NCBI RefSeq assembly: GCF_040227235.1
Contig: NZ_JBELNZ010000002.1
Location: 434,001 to 498,000 of the forward strand
Direction of reading: 5' to 3'
Source: Parafrigoribacterium_A soli
Lineage (GTDB): Bacteria > Actinomycetota > Actinomycetes > Actinomycetales > Microbacteriaceae
DNA length: 64,000 nt
The notes below the pieces were generated by a model. The model made no database searches, was not told the origin of the DNA, and saw nothing but the letters and a program-made list of their open reading frames with translations. Each line of letters begins with the position of its first letter. Positions within the stretch are counted from its first letter, which is position 1. The position numbers and the translations under genes are program-made. Of this stretch, positions 25,583 through 34,122 are shown one piece after another.

Positions 25583-27148
25583 CTAAGACGCGGAGACCGC
25601 GGGGTTCACCGCGAACGCGCGCAGCGCGGGCGCCTGCTCCTCCGTGACGAGGGCGCTCACTCGCGTGCCACCCTCTTCGTAGTCCGTACTGAGGATTGTG
25701 CTGTGGTCGTGCAGCGACGAGATCACCTCGCCGCGGTCATACGGCACCAGAAGTTCCACCCGCACGGATGGCCGAGGTACGAGTTCGCCGATGGCGGAGC
25801 GCAGCTCCTCGATGCCCTCGCCCGTGCGCGCCGAGACGAAGATCGCGTCTGGCGCGAGCGACCGCAGCAGGAGGCGCTGTTCCTCGTCGGCGAGGTCGGC
25901 CTTATTGAAGGCGACGACCTCCGGAATGTCCCTCGCTCCCAGTTCGCCAATGACGTCGCGTACGGTAGCGAGCTGGCTACCCGGATCCGGATGCGACGCG
26001 TCGACCACGTGCAGGATCACGTCCGCGTCGGCGACCTCCTCGAGCGTCGAACGGAACGCCTCGACCAGCTGATGGGGAAGGTTGCGCACGAAACCAACGG
26101 TGTCGGTGAGCGTGTACAGGCGCCCGTCATCCGTCTCGGTCTTGCGCACCGCGGTGTCGAGCGTTGCGAACAGCGCATTTTCCACGAGCGCGCCGGCCCG
26201 CGTGATGCGATTGAGCAGCGACGACTTTCCGGCGTTCGTGTACCCGGTGATCGCCACCGACGGCACCGCATTGCGATTGCGGTTCGCGCGCTTGGCCTCG
26301 CGGGCGGGCTTGAAGCCGAGGATCTGCTTGCGCAGACGCGACATGCGGGTGTGGATGCGGCGGCGGTCGAGTTCGATCTTCGTCTCACCTGGGCCGCGGC
26401 TGCCCATGCCGGCACCGGCGCCACCCACCTGACCACCGGCCTGGCGGGACATAGACTCGCCCCATCCGCGAAGCCTGGGAAGGAGATATTCGAGCTGCGC
26501 GAGCTCCACCTGCGCCTTGCCCTCACGGCTCTTGGCGTGCTGGCTGAAGATGTCGAGGATGACCGCGGTGCGGTCGATGACCTTCACCCGCACCACGTCT
26601 TCGAGAGCTCGCCTCTGGCTCGGGGCCAGCTCGCTGTCCACGATCACGGTGTCGGCGCCCGTGGCCGCCACGACATCGCGCAACTCCTGCGCCTTGCCCT
26701 TGCCGAAGTAGGTGCTGGGGTCGGGCGTCGCGCGGCGCTGCAGCAGCCCGTCGAGCACCACGGCCCCGGCGGTCTCGGCCAGGGCGAAGAGTTCACGCAT
26801 GGAGTTCTCGGCCTCTTCGAGTGCACCCTGGGCGTAGATACCGATGAGAACCACGCGCTCGATGCGGAGCTGCCGGTACTCGACCTCGGTGACGTCTTCG
26901 AGCTCCGTGGAGAGGCCCGCGACGCGACGCAGCGCCTGCCGATCTTCCCGGTCCAACTGTTCGCCGTCGTTTGCGCCGTCGCCGGCGGCCGTTGCCCCGT
27001 CCTGCAGCGCCTGCGCGGAACCGGAGGAAAACAGGGTGTATCCGCTCGAGTGCGCGGCAGCGTTGGCCATGATGCGCTCGACGGGATCGAGCATGGGGCG
27101 CTCTTCCGCGCTCACGCCCTCGTGCTCCACAGCTTCACCCTCAGTCAT
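25583..27148 (-). CDS. hflX: GTPase HflX
   Basis: 521 residues. Binds 50S subunits and splits stalled or hibernating ribosomes in stress. The N-terminal HflX domain (about 90-270, VVLIGIYAQGALEEAENSM and GGAGAGMGSRGPGETKIE) is followed by the G domain with P-loop GYTNAGKSSLL (about 302-312), G3 DTVGFVRNLP and G4 FNKADL. The Gly-rich linker is typical. TAGGGT (27156-27161) ends 7 nt before the ATG, so the mRNA is likely leaderless. Divergent from the methyltransferase gene, with back-to-back promoters. Convergent with lexA. Confidence 0.96.
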   Translation of the reverse strand: MTEGEAVEHEGVSAEERPMLDPVERIMANAAAHSSGYTLFSSGSAQALQDGATAAGDGANDGEQLDREDRQALRRVAGLSTELEDVTEVEYRQLRIERVVLIGIYAQGALEEAENSMRELFALAETAGAVVLDGLLQRRATPDPSTYFGKGKAQELRDVVAATGADTVIVDSELAPSQRRALEDVVRVKVIDRTAVILDIFSQHAKSREGKAQVELAQLEYLLPRLRGWGESMSRQAGGQVGGAGAGMGSRGPGETKIELDRRRIHTRMSRLRKQILGFKPAREAKRANRNRNAVPSVAITGYTNAGKSSLLNRITRAGALVENALFATLDTAVRKTETDDGRLYTLTDTVGFVRNLPHQLVEAFRSTLEEVADADVILHVVDASHPDPGSQLATVRDVIGELGARDIPEVVAFNKADLADEEQRLLLRSLAPDAIFVSARTGEGIEELRSAIGELVPRPSVRVELLVPYDRGEVISSLHDHSTILSTDYEEGGTRVSALVTEEQAPALRAFAVNPAVSAS

Positions 27149-27155
27149 CTCGTTA

Positions 27156-27161
27156 ACCCTA
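27156..27161 (-). promoter_or_regulatory. -10 element, leaderless hflX
   Basis: TAGGGT, 7-nt spacer to ATG 27148, no ribosome-binding site. Confidence 0.55.
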
Positions 27162-27177
27162 GCTCCTCATATTTCGG

Positions 27178-27183
27178 TAGGTT
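27178..27183 (+). promoter_or_regulatory. -10 element, leaderless methyltransferase
   Basis: TAGGTT, 6-nt spacer to ATG 27190, no ribosome-binding site. Its -35 zone falls on the -10 of hflX. Confidence 0.55.
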
Positions 27184-27189
27184 CTGTGC

Positions 27190-27798
27190 ATGGCCAGCGA
27201 GCATTACTTCTCCTCAATTCCGGATAGTGAGCTCAAGCTTCGACAGATCCACGCCCAGCTGGCCGGGCAGTTCTACGAGCTGACGACGTCGAACGGCATC
27301 TTCAGTCCCGAGCGGATCGACGTCGGTACCCAGGTCTTGCTCGCCCACTCTCCCGTCGCGCCTCCCGGCGGCAACCTGCTCGATCTCGGCTGCGGCTGGG
27401 GACCGATCGCCCTGACCCTCGCGCTGCAGTCGCCGCACTCCACCGTGTGGGCGGTGGACGTGAACGAACGAGCGCTCGACCTCGTCCGCCGAAATGCTGC
27501 GTCCATCGGCCTCAGCAATGTCAACGCCGTGACGCCGGGAGATGTTCCCGACGGACTGCACTTCACGACCATCCGATCGAACCCGCCCATCCGGGTGGGT
27601 AAGGACGAGCTGCACAACATGCTGCAGTTCTGGCTGCCTCGGCTTGAGCCCGGGTCGGATGCGTGGCTCGTCGTGCAGAAGAACCTTGGATCGGACTCGC
27701 TCCACCGCTGGCTCGAAGCGATGCTTCCCGCGGAGTTCTCCACGGTTCGCTCGGCGACGAACAAGGGGTACCGGGTGCTGCGGGTGCGGCGGAGGTAG
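27190..27798 (+). CDS. Class I SAM methyltransferase, RsmC/RlmG-like (MTS domain)
   Basis: 202 residues, single catalytic domain. SAM motif I is LLDLGCGWGPIALTLA (about 63-78), the acidic ribose contact is in WAVDVNERALDL, and the target-amine motif is SNPPIR (about 133-138), as in enzymes that make N2-methylguanine in rRNA. Substrate therefore probably a guanine of rRNA; not proven. Leaderless start at 27190. Divergent from hflX, another ribosome-related gene. Confidence 0.85.
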   Translation: MASEHYFSSIPDSELKLRQIHAQLAGQFYELTTSNGIFSPERIDVGTQVLLAHSPVAPPGGNLLDLGCGWGPIALTLALQSPHSTVWAVDVNERALDLVRRNAASIGLSNVNAVTPGDVPDGLHFTTIRSNPPIRVGKDELHNMLQFWLPRLEPGSDAWLVVQKNLGSDSLHRWLEAMLPAEFSTVRSATNKGYRVLRVRRR

Positions 27799-27802
27799 GC
27801 CC

Positions 27803-27850
27803 CCTTCCGACGCTCAGGGAAACGGCGTGACCCTTAGACAAGCTCAGGGA
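27803..27850. repeat. Two degenerate copies of the dispersed palindromic repeat
   Basis: CTTCCGACGCTCAGGGA and CTTAGACAAGCTCAGGGA lie about 28 bp apart between the convergent methyltransferase and dapF genes. Both are variants of the core CTTCGACAGGCTCAG found in pheT and elsewhere. Confidence 0.65.
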
Positions 27851-27863
27851 GCGTGCGTCGGCG

Positions 27864-28739
27864 CTACAGCTCCAGCGCGCCCGTGTATACCAGCTCGGCG
27901 GGGCCACTCAGCGAGACGTGCTCGCCGTCTTCTGCCGCCCACATCCGCACGCCCAGGGTGCCGCCGGGCACCTCGACCTTCCACTGGTTCGGTGCGCCAT
28001 CGCCCGCCCAGTAGCGGAAGGCAAGCGCCGCCGCGGCCGCGCCCGTTCCGCAGGACAGCGTCTCGCCGCTCCCGCGCTCGTGAACGCGCATCCGAATGTG
28101 GCCGACACCGTCGACGATCATCGGCTCGAGGGGCACGACGAACTCAACGTTCGCCCCGTCGTCGGGCTCAGGATCGAGCACCGGGATGTACTCGAGATCT
28201 GCTGACTCGAGCTCGCTCTCGCTCGAGAGAGCCACGACCACGTGCGGGTTCCCCACGTTGATGCCGAGGCCGGGCCGAGCGACCTTGAGGTTCTTGGCAC
28301 GCACGAGCGGCTCGCCGCCGTCGAGGGACCACCTGCCGAGGTCGACCTGGAATCCCGCGGTGTTCTGCTGCACATCGCGCACGCCTCCCCGGGTTCCGAT
28401 GGTGAGGGTCTCCCCCTTCGACAGCGTGGCGAGCCCGTTATCGATCAGGAACTTCACGTACACCCGGATGCCGTTGCCACACATCTCGGAGGGCGAGCCA
28501 TCCGCGTTGTGGTAGTCCATGAACCACTCGGCGGCCTCGTCCTCGGCGAGGGCGGCGGCGCCCTCGGGAAGGTTGCTCGATCGCACCGCTCGGATGACGC
28601 CGTCGGCACCCACGCCGAAGTGGCGGTCGGCGAGCACCTGCAACTGCGCCGTGGTCAAATCGATCTCACCATCGGGGTCAGCAAACAGCACGAAGTCGTT
28701 ACCGGTTCCGTGACCCTTGGTGAAGTGGAGTTCAGGCAT
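27864..28739 (-). CDS. dapF: Diaminopimelate epimerase
   Basis: Converts LL- to meso-diaminopimelate, the precursor of lysine and, in some actinobacteria, a peptidoglycan residue. 291 residues with the two catalytic cysteines in MCGNGIR and LSCGTGAAA and the N-terminal FTKGHGTGNDFVL. Overlaps miaA by 8 bp. With dapA and dapB elsewhere in the window it covers three steps of the pathway. Both active-site halves are intact. Confidence 0.97.
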   Translation of the reverse strand: MPELHFTKGHGTGNDFVLFADPDGEIDLTTAQLQVLADRHFGVGADGVIRAVRSSNLPEGAAALAEDEAAEWFMDYHNADGSPSEMCGNGIRVYVKFLIDNGLATLSKGETLTIGTRGGVRDVQQNTAGFQVDLGRWSLDGGEPLVRAKNLKVARPGLGINVGNPHVVVALSSESELESADLEYIPVLDPEPDDGANVEFVVPLEPMIVDGVGHIRMRVHERGSGETLSCGTGAAAAALAFRYWAGDGAPNQWKVEVPGGTLGVRMWAAEDGEHVSLSGPAELVYTGALEL

Positions 28740-29673
28740 ACGGCAATGTTAGTTGCCGCGCGGAATCCCACAGCGCAGGGTCGTCGTAGTCGAGCCAGTT
28801 GATGTGGGAATACCGTCTGAACCAGCTGACCTGCCGACGTGCGTACTTGCGCGTGAAGGCGGCGGTCTGCTCGATCGCCTGCTCTTCGCTGAGTTCTCCC
28901 CTGAGCTGGGCGATCGCCTGCGCATAGCCGATCGCCCTGGCCGCGGTGACGCCGAAACCCGCGGGCAGCAGGCTTCGTGCCTCTTCGACGAGCCCGGCAG
29001 ACCACATGCGTTCGACGCGCGTGTCGAGGCGCTTGACGAGCTCGGCGCGCGGAGCGCGCAGGCCGATGACGATACTCGGTGTCCAGTAGCTCGCCTCGCT
29101 GGGAAGACCCGCACCGAAGGGTTCGCCGGTGAGGGTACCGACCTCGAGTGCGCGCACGAGCCGCCGGCCGTTGTGCGGGCCGATCGCGGATGCCGCCGCC
29201 GGGTCGACGGCCTTCAGCCGCTGATACATGACGCCCGGCCCGGATTCGGCAAGCTCCGCCTCGAGCCGCGACCGCAACTCCGGGTCCGTGCCCGGGAACT
29301 GGAAGTCGTAGAGCACGGAGGAGACGTAGAGACCGGAACCTCCGACGAGGATGGGCACCGCTCCGCGTGCCTGGATCTGCTCTATCGCCGTGCGGGCCTC
29401 CGTCTGGTAGTCGGCGACGCTCGCCTCGTCGTTCGGCGAGAGCACGTCGAGCAGGTGGTGCGGAATGCCGCGCCGCTCCCCGGGCGCCAGCTTGGCCGTG
29501 CCGATGTCCATGCCGCGGTAGAGCTGCATGGCATCCGCGTTGACGATCTCGGCGGGTGTTCCCCGCGCGAGAAGGGATTCGGCGAGATCGAGCGAGAGCT
29601 CGGATTTGCCGGTGCCTGTCGCGCCGACGATCGCGACGAGCACAGGGTTAGCGCTGTCCGTCCGCGAGGTCAT
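28732..29673 (-). CDS. miaA: tRNA dimethylallyltransferase
   Basis: Adds a dimethylallyl group to A37 of tRNAs that read UNN codons. 313 residues from ATG 29673; the frame is open further up over miaB but homology begins at PVLVAIVGATGTGKS. P-loop GATGTGKS at 17-24, then NADAMQLYRGMDIGTAK with the catalytic Asp. The start lies 26 bp inside the end of miaB, so the two modification genes are coupled; MiaB acts on the MiaA product. Confidence 0.96.
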   Translation of the reverse strand: MTSRTDSANPVLVAIVGATGTGKSELSLDLAESLLARGTPAEIVNADAMQLYRGMDIGTAKLAPGERRGIPHHLLDVLSPNDEASVADYQTEARTAIEQIQARGAVPILVGGSGLYVSSVLYDFQFPGTDPELRSRLEAELAESGPGVMYQRLKAVDPAAASAIGPHNGRRLVRALEVGTLTGEPFGAGLPSEASYWTPSIVIGLRAPRAELVKRLDTRVERMWSAGLVEEARSLLPAGFGVTAARAIGYAQAIAQLRGELSEEQAIEQTAAFTRKYARRQVSWFRRYSHINWLDYDDPALWDSARQLTLPYA

Positions 29674-31189
29674 AGATCGGTGCCGTGGCGACCCGCAGCG
29701 TGGGCAGCCCGAGCGAGACGCGGCCGCTCGAACCGCCCGTCGCGGAGTGTGCGGGCGTCGCACAGGAAGCGGCCTCGGCACGATCCCAGGCGTCTCCCGC
29801 GGTCGTGCGGCGCACCTTCAGCGGTGCCCCGGTGCTCGAGTCGGCGATGAGGTGGAAGGGTTTGGCATCGGAGATGGCTACGGTGACCATGTCTCCGGGC
29901 CTCGGCGTATCGCTGCCCGGCGTGACGTCGAAGTGCACGAGGCGGCTGTCGCGGGCACGACCGGAGAGCCGGTGCGTGTCCGCATCCTTTCTGCCCTCGA
30001 CCGTGACGAGCACCTCGACCTCGGTTCCGACGAGCTTCTGGTTCTCTTCCCAGGAGATGCGGTCCTGCAGGGCGACGAGTCGCTCGTAGCGCTCCTGCAC
30101 AATCGCCTTCGGCACCTGATCCTCCATCGTCGCGGCCGGCGTGCCAGCGCGGATCGAGTACTGGAAGGTGAAGGCGGATGCGAAACGAGCCTGCTCGACG
30201 ACGCGCAGGGTCTCTTGGAAGTCCTCTTCGGTCTCGCCGGGGAAGCCCACGATGATGTCGGTACTGATCGCGGCGTTCGGAATCCTGGCGCGCACGCGGT
30301 CGAGGATGCCGAGGAAGCGTTCGGAGCGATAGCTGCGACGCATCGCCTTGAGGATGCGGTCCGATCCGGACTGCAACGGCATGTGCAGCTGCGGCATCAC
30401 GGACGGCGTTTCGGCCATCGCATCGATGACGTCGTCGGTGAACGCGGCGGGATGGGGGCTGGTGAAGCGGATGCGCTCGAGGCCGGGAATCGCGCCAGCC
30501 GCCCGCAACAGCTTGCCGAAGGCCTGGCGGTCGCCGAATTCGACACCGTAGGAGTTGACGTTCTGGCCGAGCAGCGTGACCTCGACCGCGCCATCATCGA
30601 CGAGAGCCTGTATCTCGGCGAGGATGTCTCCCGGCCTGCGGTCCTTCTCCTTGCCGCGAAGGGTCGGAACGATGCAGAAGGTGCAGGTGTTGTTGCAGCC
30701 GACGGAGATGGAGACCCAGCCGCTGTAACTCGATTCGCGCCTCGTCGGGAGGGTGGAGGGGAACGTCTCGAGCGACTCGAGGATCTCGAGCTGGGCCTCG
30801 CCATTGTGGCGGGCGCGCTCCAAGAGGGCGGGCAGCGAGCCCATGTTGTGGGTGCCGAAGACGACGTCCACCCAGGGCGCCTTCTCGAGGATGGTGCCCT
30901 GATCCTTCTGTGCGAGGCATCCGCCGACCGCGATCTGCATGCCCTCGTGGTTCTTCTTGACGGCGGCGAGCATCCCGAGGTTTCCGTAGAGCTTGTTGTC
31001 TGCGTTCTCACGCACCGCACACGTGTTGAACACCACGACGTCGGCCTGTCCGGACTCGGCGCGCACGTAGCCTGCCGCCTCGAGCGAGCCGGAAATGCGC
31101 TCGGAATCGTGCACGTTCATCTGGCAGCCGTAGGTGCGCACCTCATAGCTGCGGGGCCGCAGGGCGGCGGGAGTTTCGGTCATAGTCAT
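29648..31189 (-). CDS. miaB: tRNA-2-methylthio-N6-dimethylallyladenosine synthase
   Basis: Radical-SAM enzyme that adds a methylthio group to i6A37. 513 residues: UPF0004 domain with three cluster cysteines (GCQMN Cys22, FNTCAV, GGCLAQ), the radical SAM motif CNNTCTFC near residue 165, then a TRAM RNA-binding domain ending KPFHLIAD. About 50 more residues follow, an extension seen in some actinobacteria. TAGGCT on the minus strand lies about 10 nt before ATG 31189, so the leader would be only a few nt. Downstream are miaA and dapF. Confidence 0.97.
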   Translation of the reverse strand: MTMTETPAALRPRSYEVRTYGCQMNVHDSERISGSLEAAGYVRAESGQADVVVFNTCAVRENADNKLYGNLGMLAAVKKNHEGMQIAVGGCLAQKDQGTILEKAPWVDVVFGTHNMGSLPALLERARHNGEAQLEILESLETFPSTLPTRRESSYSGWVSISVGCNNTCTFCIVPTLRGKEKDRRPGDILAEIQALVDDGAVEVTLLGQNVNSYGVEFGDRQAFGKLLRAAGAIPGLERIRFTSPHPAAFTDDVIDAMAETPSVMPQLHMPLQSGSDRILKAMRRSYRSERFLGILDRVRARIPNAAISTDIIVGFPGETEEDFQETLRVVEQARFASAFTFQYSIRAGTPAATMEDQVPKAIVQERYERLVALQDRISWEENQKLVGTEVEVLVTVEGRKDADTHRLSGRARDSRLVHFDVTPGSDTPRPGDMVTVAISDAKPFHLIADSSTGAPLKVRRTTAGDAWDRAEAASCATPAHSATGGSSGRVSLGLPTLRVATAPIYDLADGQR

Positions 31190-31264
31190 GATGCTGGCAA
31201 GCCTAACTCCCGAGTGCCGGTGCTCTCGAAACGAGACCGTCTGTCGGCTCGGACCGCCTCCAGC

Positions 31265-31945
31265 TCAGCGGAACCGCACGCCGGAGGAGTGACCGCCGTG
31301 CGAGCTCAGTGCCTCGTCGACTGCGGCGCGAACGACGGAGCCGGCGTAGCCCTTGCGCATGAGGAAGCCGCTGAGTCGCCGCTTCGCCGTCTCGGTGTCG
31401 AGAGAGCGCAACTGCGGAGCTCTGCGCACGGCGAGTTCCGTAGCCCGAGACTGCTCGTCGTCATCATCAACCTGCTCAAGAGCTTCGTCGATGTACTGCT
31501 GGTCGATGTGCCTGCGGCGCAGCTCTGCGGTGAGTGCAGAGCGGCCGAGACCCTTACGTTCGTGCTGGGTGCGCACGAGGGTCTCGGCCAGCTCGGCATC
31601 GTCGATGAGGCCGACCCGTTCGAGCCTGTCGAGTTCAGCCTCGACGATCTCGGAGTCGAGTTCTCGGGCAAGCAGCGCCTTCTGCAACTCCCAGCGGGAC
31701 TGTCCACGCCGGGTCAACGCCTGCATACTGACTTTCTCCGCCCGCTGACGCTGGGCGTCGTCGGACTCGGGGGTAGATTGCTCGCCCGGTTCGACTGTCT
31801 CGGCCAGGTCGGTGAACCTGACCTTCGACGCCGCACGATCGGGAAGCGCCGATTCCGACGATGGCACTGGTTCGGGGTCGCCCGCGATCGGGGGGAGAAC
31901 ACCGGGCAGATAACTCACCCTGGCCAGGCCATCGCCGGAGGTCAT
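31265..31945 (-). CDS. recX: Regulatory protein RecX
   Basis: 226 residues from ATG 31945, 4 bp after the recA stop. Inhibits RecA filament growth and recombinase activity. The C-terminal three-helix repeats (ALTRRGQSRWELQKALLARE, RLERVGLIDDAELAETLVR, GLGRSALTAELRRR) are diagnostic. The first about 75 residues are polar and not part of the fold. Co-transcribed with recA and thus under the same SOS control. Confidence 0.94.
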   Translation of the reverse strand: MTSGDGLARVSYLPGVLPPIAGDPEPVPSSESALPDRAASKVRFTDLAETVEPGEQSTPESDDAQRQRAEKVSMQALTRRGQSRWELQKALLARELDSEIVEAELDRLERVGLIDDAELAETLVRTQHERKGLGRSALTAELRRRHIDQQYIDEALEQVDDDDEQSRATELAVRRAPQLRSLDTETAKRRLSGFLMRKGYAGSVVRAAVDEALSSHGGHSSGVRFR

Positions 31946-31949
31946 CGGA

Positions 31950-33041
31950 TCAGACCGCCTTGCGGCCGGTGAGCTTTGTGCTGATCGACTCGACCTTCGC
32001 ATCGTCGCCCTCGACAACCGCGGCCGCGGCGACCGCGTTGGGGTCTGCAATGAGCCCCATCTTCATCTTGATCTTCTGCTCGATCTCCTGAGCGATCGCG
32101 GGGTTCTGCAGCAGGAAGTTGCGCGAGTTCTCCTTACCCTGTCCGAGCTGGTCACCGTCGTAGGTGTACCAGGCGCCAGACTTGCGCACGATTTCGTGCT
32201 CGACACCGAAGTCGATGAGGCTGCCCTCGCGGGAGATGCCCGTTCCATAGAGGATGTCGAACTCCGCCTGCTTGAAGGGCGGAGCCATCTTGTTCTTGAC
32301 GACCTTGACTCTGGTGCGGTTACCCACCGCATCCGTGCCATCTTTGAGCGTCTCGATGCGACGGATGTCGAGGCGGACGGAGGCGTAGAACTTGAGCGCC
32401 TTGCCACCCGCGGTCGTCTCCGGGCTGCCGAAGAAGACACCGATCTTCTCGCGCAGCTGGTTGATGAAGATCATGGTGGTGTTGGTCTGGCTGAGGCCAC
32501 CGGTGAGCTTGCGCAGCGCCTGGGACATGAGCCGGGCCTGAAGGCCGACGTGGGAGTCGCCCATTTCACCCTCGATCTCGGCTCGTGGCACGAGCGCCGC
32601 GACGGAGTCGATGACCACGAGGTCGATCGAGCCGGAGCGGACGAGCATATCCGCGATCTCGAGCGCCTGCTCCCCCGTGTCTGGCTGGGAGACGAGCAGC
32701 GCGTCGATGTCGACGCCGAGTGCCTTGGCGTACTCCGGATCGAGCGCATGCTCGGCGTCGATGAAGGCGGCGATGCCTCCCGCCCGCTGCGCGTTGGCGA
32801 TGGCGTGCAGGGTGAGCGTGGTCTTACCCGAGGACTCCGGACCGTAGATCTCCACGATGCGGCCGCGGGGAAGCCCGCCGATACCGAGCGCGACATCCAG
32901 GGCGATAGAGCCGGTGGGGATCACCGCGACGGGAGCACGCTCGTCGCTGCCGAGGCGCATGACGGAGCCCTTGCCGAACTGGCGATCGATCTGTGCAAGG
33001 GCGGTTTCAAGGGACTTTTCGCGATCTGCTACTGATGGCAT
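31950..33041 (-). CDS. recA: Recombinase RecA
   Basis: 363 residues. Strand exchange and co-protease for LexA. Walker A GPESSGKTTL (about 67-76), Walker B LVVIDSVAAL, DNA-binding loop L2 with TNTTMIFINQLREKIGV. The frame continues upstream to 33188, but ATG 33041 with GGAGG 8 nt before it and homology from there is chosen. No intein is present, unlike M. tuberculosis. An SOS box lies about 220 bp upstream. Followed by recX. Confidence 0.99.
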   Translation of the reverse strand: MPSVADREKSLETALAQIDRQFGKGSVMRLGSDERAPVAVIPTGSIALDVALGIGGLPRGRIVEIYGPESSGKTTLTLHAIANAQRAGGIAAFIDAEHALDPEYAKALGVDIDALLVSQPDTGEQALEIADMLVRSGSIDLVVIDSVAALVPRAEIEGEMGDSHVGLQARLMSQALRKLTGGLSQTNTTMIFINQLREKIGVFFGSPETTAGGKALKFYASVRLDIRRIETLKDGTDAVGNRTRVKVVKNKMAPPFKQAEFDILYGTGISREGSLIDFGVEHEIVRKSGAWYTYDGDQLGQGKENSRNFLLQNPAIAQEIEQKIKMKMGLIADPNAVAAAAVVEGDDAKVESISTKLTGRKAV

Positions 33042-33244
33042 TTCTGGCTCCTCCGGAGTCGTCGTGGTTGCTGCCCATAGGCTGTCACTCCGCTGAAGGC
33101 CGATGAAGCAAGGCCCACAACCTCCTGACAAAGGCGGGTTGTCACGGATCTCGTTGACAAGTGCGACGCTACGCCGGGCGTGCGACATTCATCGGACCGC
33201 CGGGCGTTCTGTTCACAACTCGTTTTCGAGAGCCGCTGTTGAGG

Positions 33245-33273
33245 AGCCTAGCGAACATCCGAAGAAATGTTCG
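33245..33273 (-). promoter_or_regulatory. SOS box and promoter of recA
   Basis: On the minus strand CGAACATTTCTTCG (33260-33273) matches the actinobacterial LexA consensus in 12 of 14 positions, and TAGGCT (33245-33250) follows as a -10. The transcript would start near 33237 and have a leader of about 195 nt before the recA ATG. Confidence 0.65.
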
Positions 33274-33311
33274 AACACGTGGTGCGGCGTGTCATAGGCC
33301 GCGGTAACCAT

Positions 33312-33533
33312 TCAGGCCTTGCGAACCTGACCGGCGCCGTACCAGCGGTTCTCGGGCACATCGCTCGCCCGGCACAGGGCCAGCCAGATGTCGCGGGTCG
33401 CGATGCCCTTGGCGATCGCCTGTCTCGCCGTGAGGTCGCCGAGTTCGCCGAGCACGAGGTCGTCGGTGAGCATCCGTCCGTAGGATTCGCCGAATTCGTC
33501 GGCGACAGCGATCCAGAACTCACTCAAACGCAT
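33312..33533 (-). CDS. DUF3046 family protein
   Basis: 73 residues from ATG 33533: MRLSEFWIAVADEFGESYG at the start and RDIWLALCRASDVPENRWYG at the end match DUF3046, a small actinobacterial family always seen next to recA (Rv2738c in M. tuberculosis). A longer frame upstream enters the hairpin region and is rejected. No known function. It ends about 40 bp before the SOS box of recA, so recA can be transcribed separately. Confidence 0.9.
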   Translation of the reverse strand: MRLSEFWIAVADEFGESYGRMLTDDLVLGELGDLTARQAIAKGIATRDIWLALCRASDVPENRWYGAGQVRKA

Positions 33534-33563
33534 GGGGGCCAATCGGTGAAAAGGGGCGGGGAA

Positions 33564-33599
33564 CACGGATGCCCGGCTCCGCAGAGCCGGGCATCCGTG
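33564..33599 (-). terminator. Perfect 16-bp hairpin downstream of clgR
   Basis: CACGGATGCCCGGCTC (33564-33579) and its exact complement at 33584-33599 around a 4-nt loop. On the minus strand it is followed by a C-rich stretch ending in CCCCTTTTC. A second, weaker inverted repeat GTGCGCA/TGCGCAC lies next to it at 33600-33623. Very likely the clgR terminator. Confidence 0.8.
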
Positions 33600-33642
33600 G
33601 TGCGCATCACACCGTGTGCGCACCGAAGTCGTGAATCGCGGG

Positions 33643-33951
33643 TTACCTGACGACCAGGTCCGCGTCGAAGTCCGCGACGAGGTCGTCGGGAACAGTATCG
33701 GGAATCACGGTGATTCCCTCAATCACGGCCAGGCGGTCGCCCACCTCGCGCATGATGACAGAGATCGGGGTCTCGAGCGCATCTGCGACCGAGGCGAGAA
33801 TCTCGGAACTGGCCTCTTTCTGCCCACGCTCTACCTCACTGAGGTAACCGAGGGCGACGCTGGCCTTACTTGCGACCTGGCGAAGGGTACGACCCTTCTG
33901 CAGACGAAAGTCCCGGAGCACATCTCCGATTTCTTCACGAACTAGAACCAT
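33643..33951 (-). CDS. clgR: ClgR-type XRE-family transcriptional activator
   Basis: 102 residues from ATG 33951 (GGAGG 8 nt upstream). Cro/C1-type helix-turn-helix at about 20-45 (TLRQVASKASVALGYLSEVERGQ). The C-terminal part SVIMREVGDRLAVIEG is as in ClgR, which activates clp protease and other stress genes in Streptomyces, Corynebacterium and Mycobacterium. Known ClgR is itself a Clp substrate; the last residues here (ADLVVR) do not end in the Ala-Ala seen in some. Located between pgsA/cinA and DUF3046-recA as in mycobacteria. Confidence 0.85.
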   Translation of the reverse strand: MVLVREEIGDVLRDFRLQKGRTLRQVASKASVALGYLSEVERGQKEASSEILASVADALETPISVIMREVGDRLAVIEGITVIPDTVPDDLVADFDADLVVR

Positions 33952-34122
33952 AGGACCCTCCTCCATTGTGACAAGTACACCGACCGCACCGCTTCTGATC
34001 TGTCAGGTTGAGTAACACTACAACCTCTTGCAACAAACTCTAACCAGTGTGGACTGTGTGCCTCTTGTGAATCACGTACTGTAACGGGATCGGTTCGGCA
34101 AAGATTCCCAACTCGCAGCCGG

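Noticed and set aside
25322..27283. 653-aa plus-strand frame
   Set aside because: Runs over the end of lexA and antisense to hflX; low-complexity Arg/Ala composition of a shadow frame.
29528..31972. 814-aa plus-strand frame
   Set aside because: Antisense to miaA, miaB and recX; no domain recognised.
33252..33273. CGAACA-N10-TGTTCG as LexA box of recA
   Set aside because: LexA sites of actinobacteria have 4 bp between half-sites; the overlapping 14-mer at 33260-33273 fits that form better.
34000..34122. Promoter or ClgR operator between cinA-type gene and clgR
   Set aside because: AT-richer stretch with several TTG/TAnnnT-like words, but no consistent -35/-10 pair or palindrome to defend.
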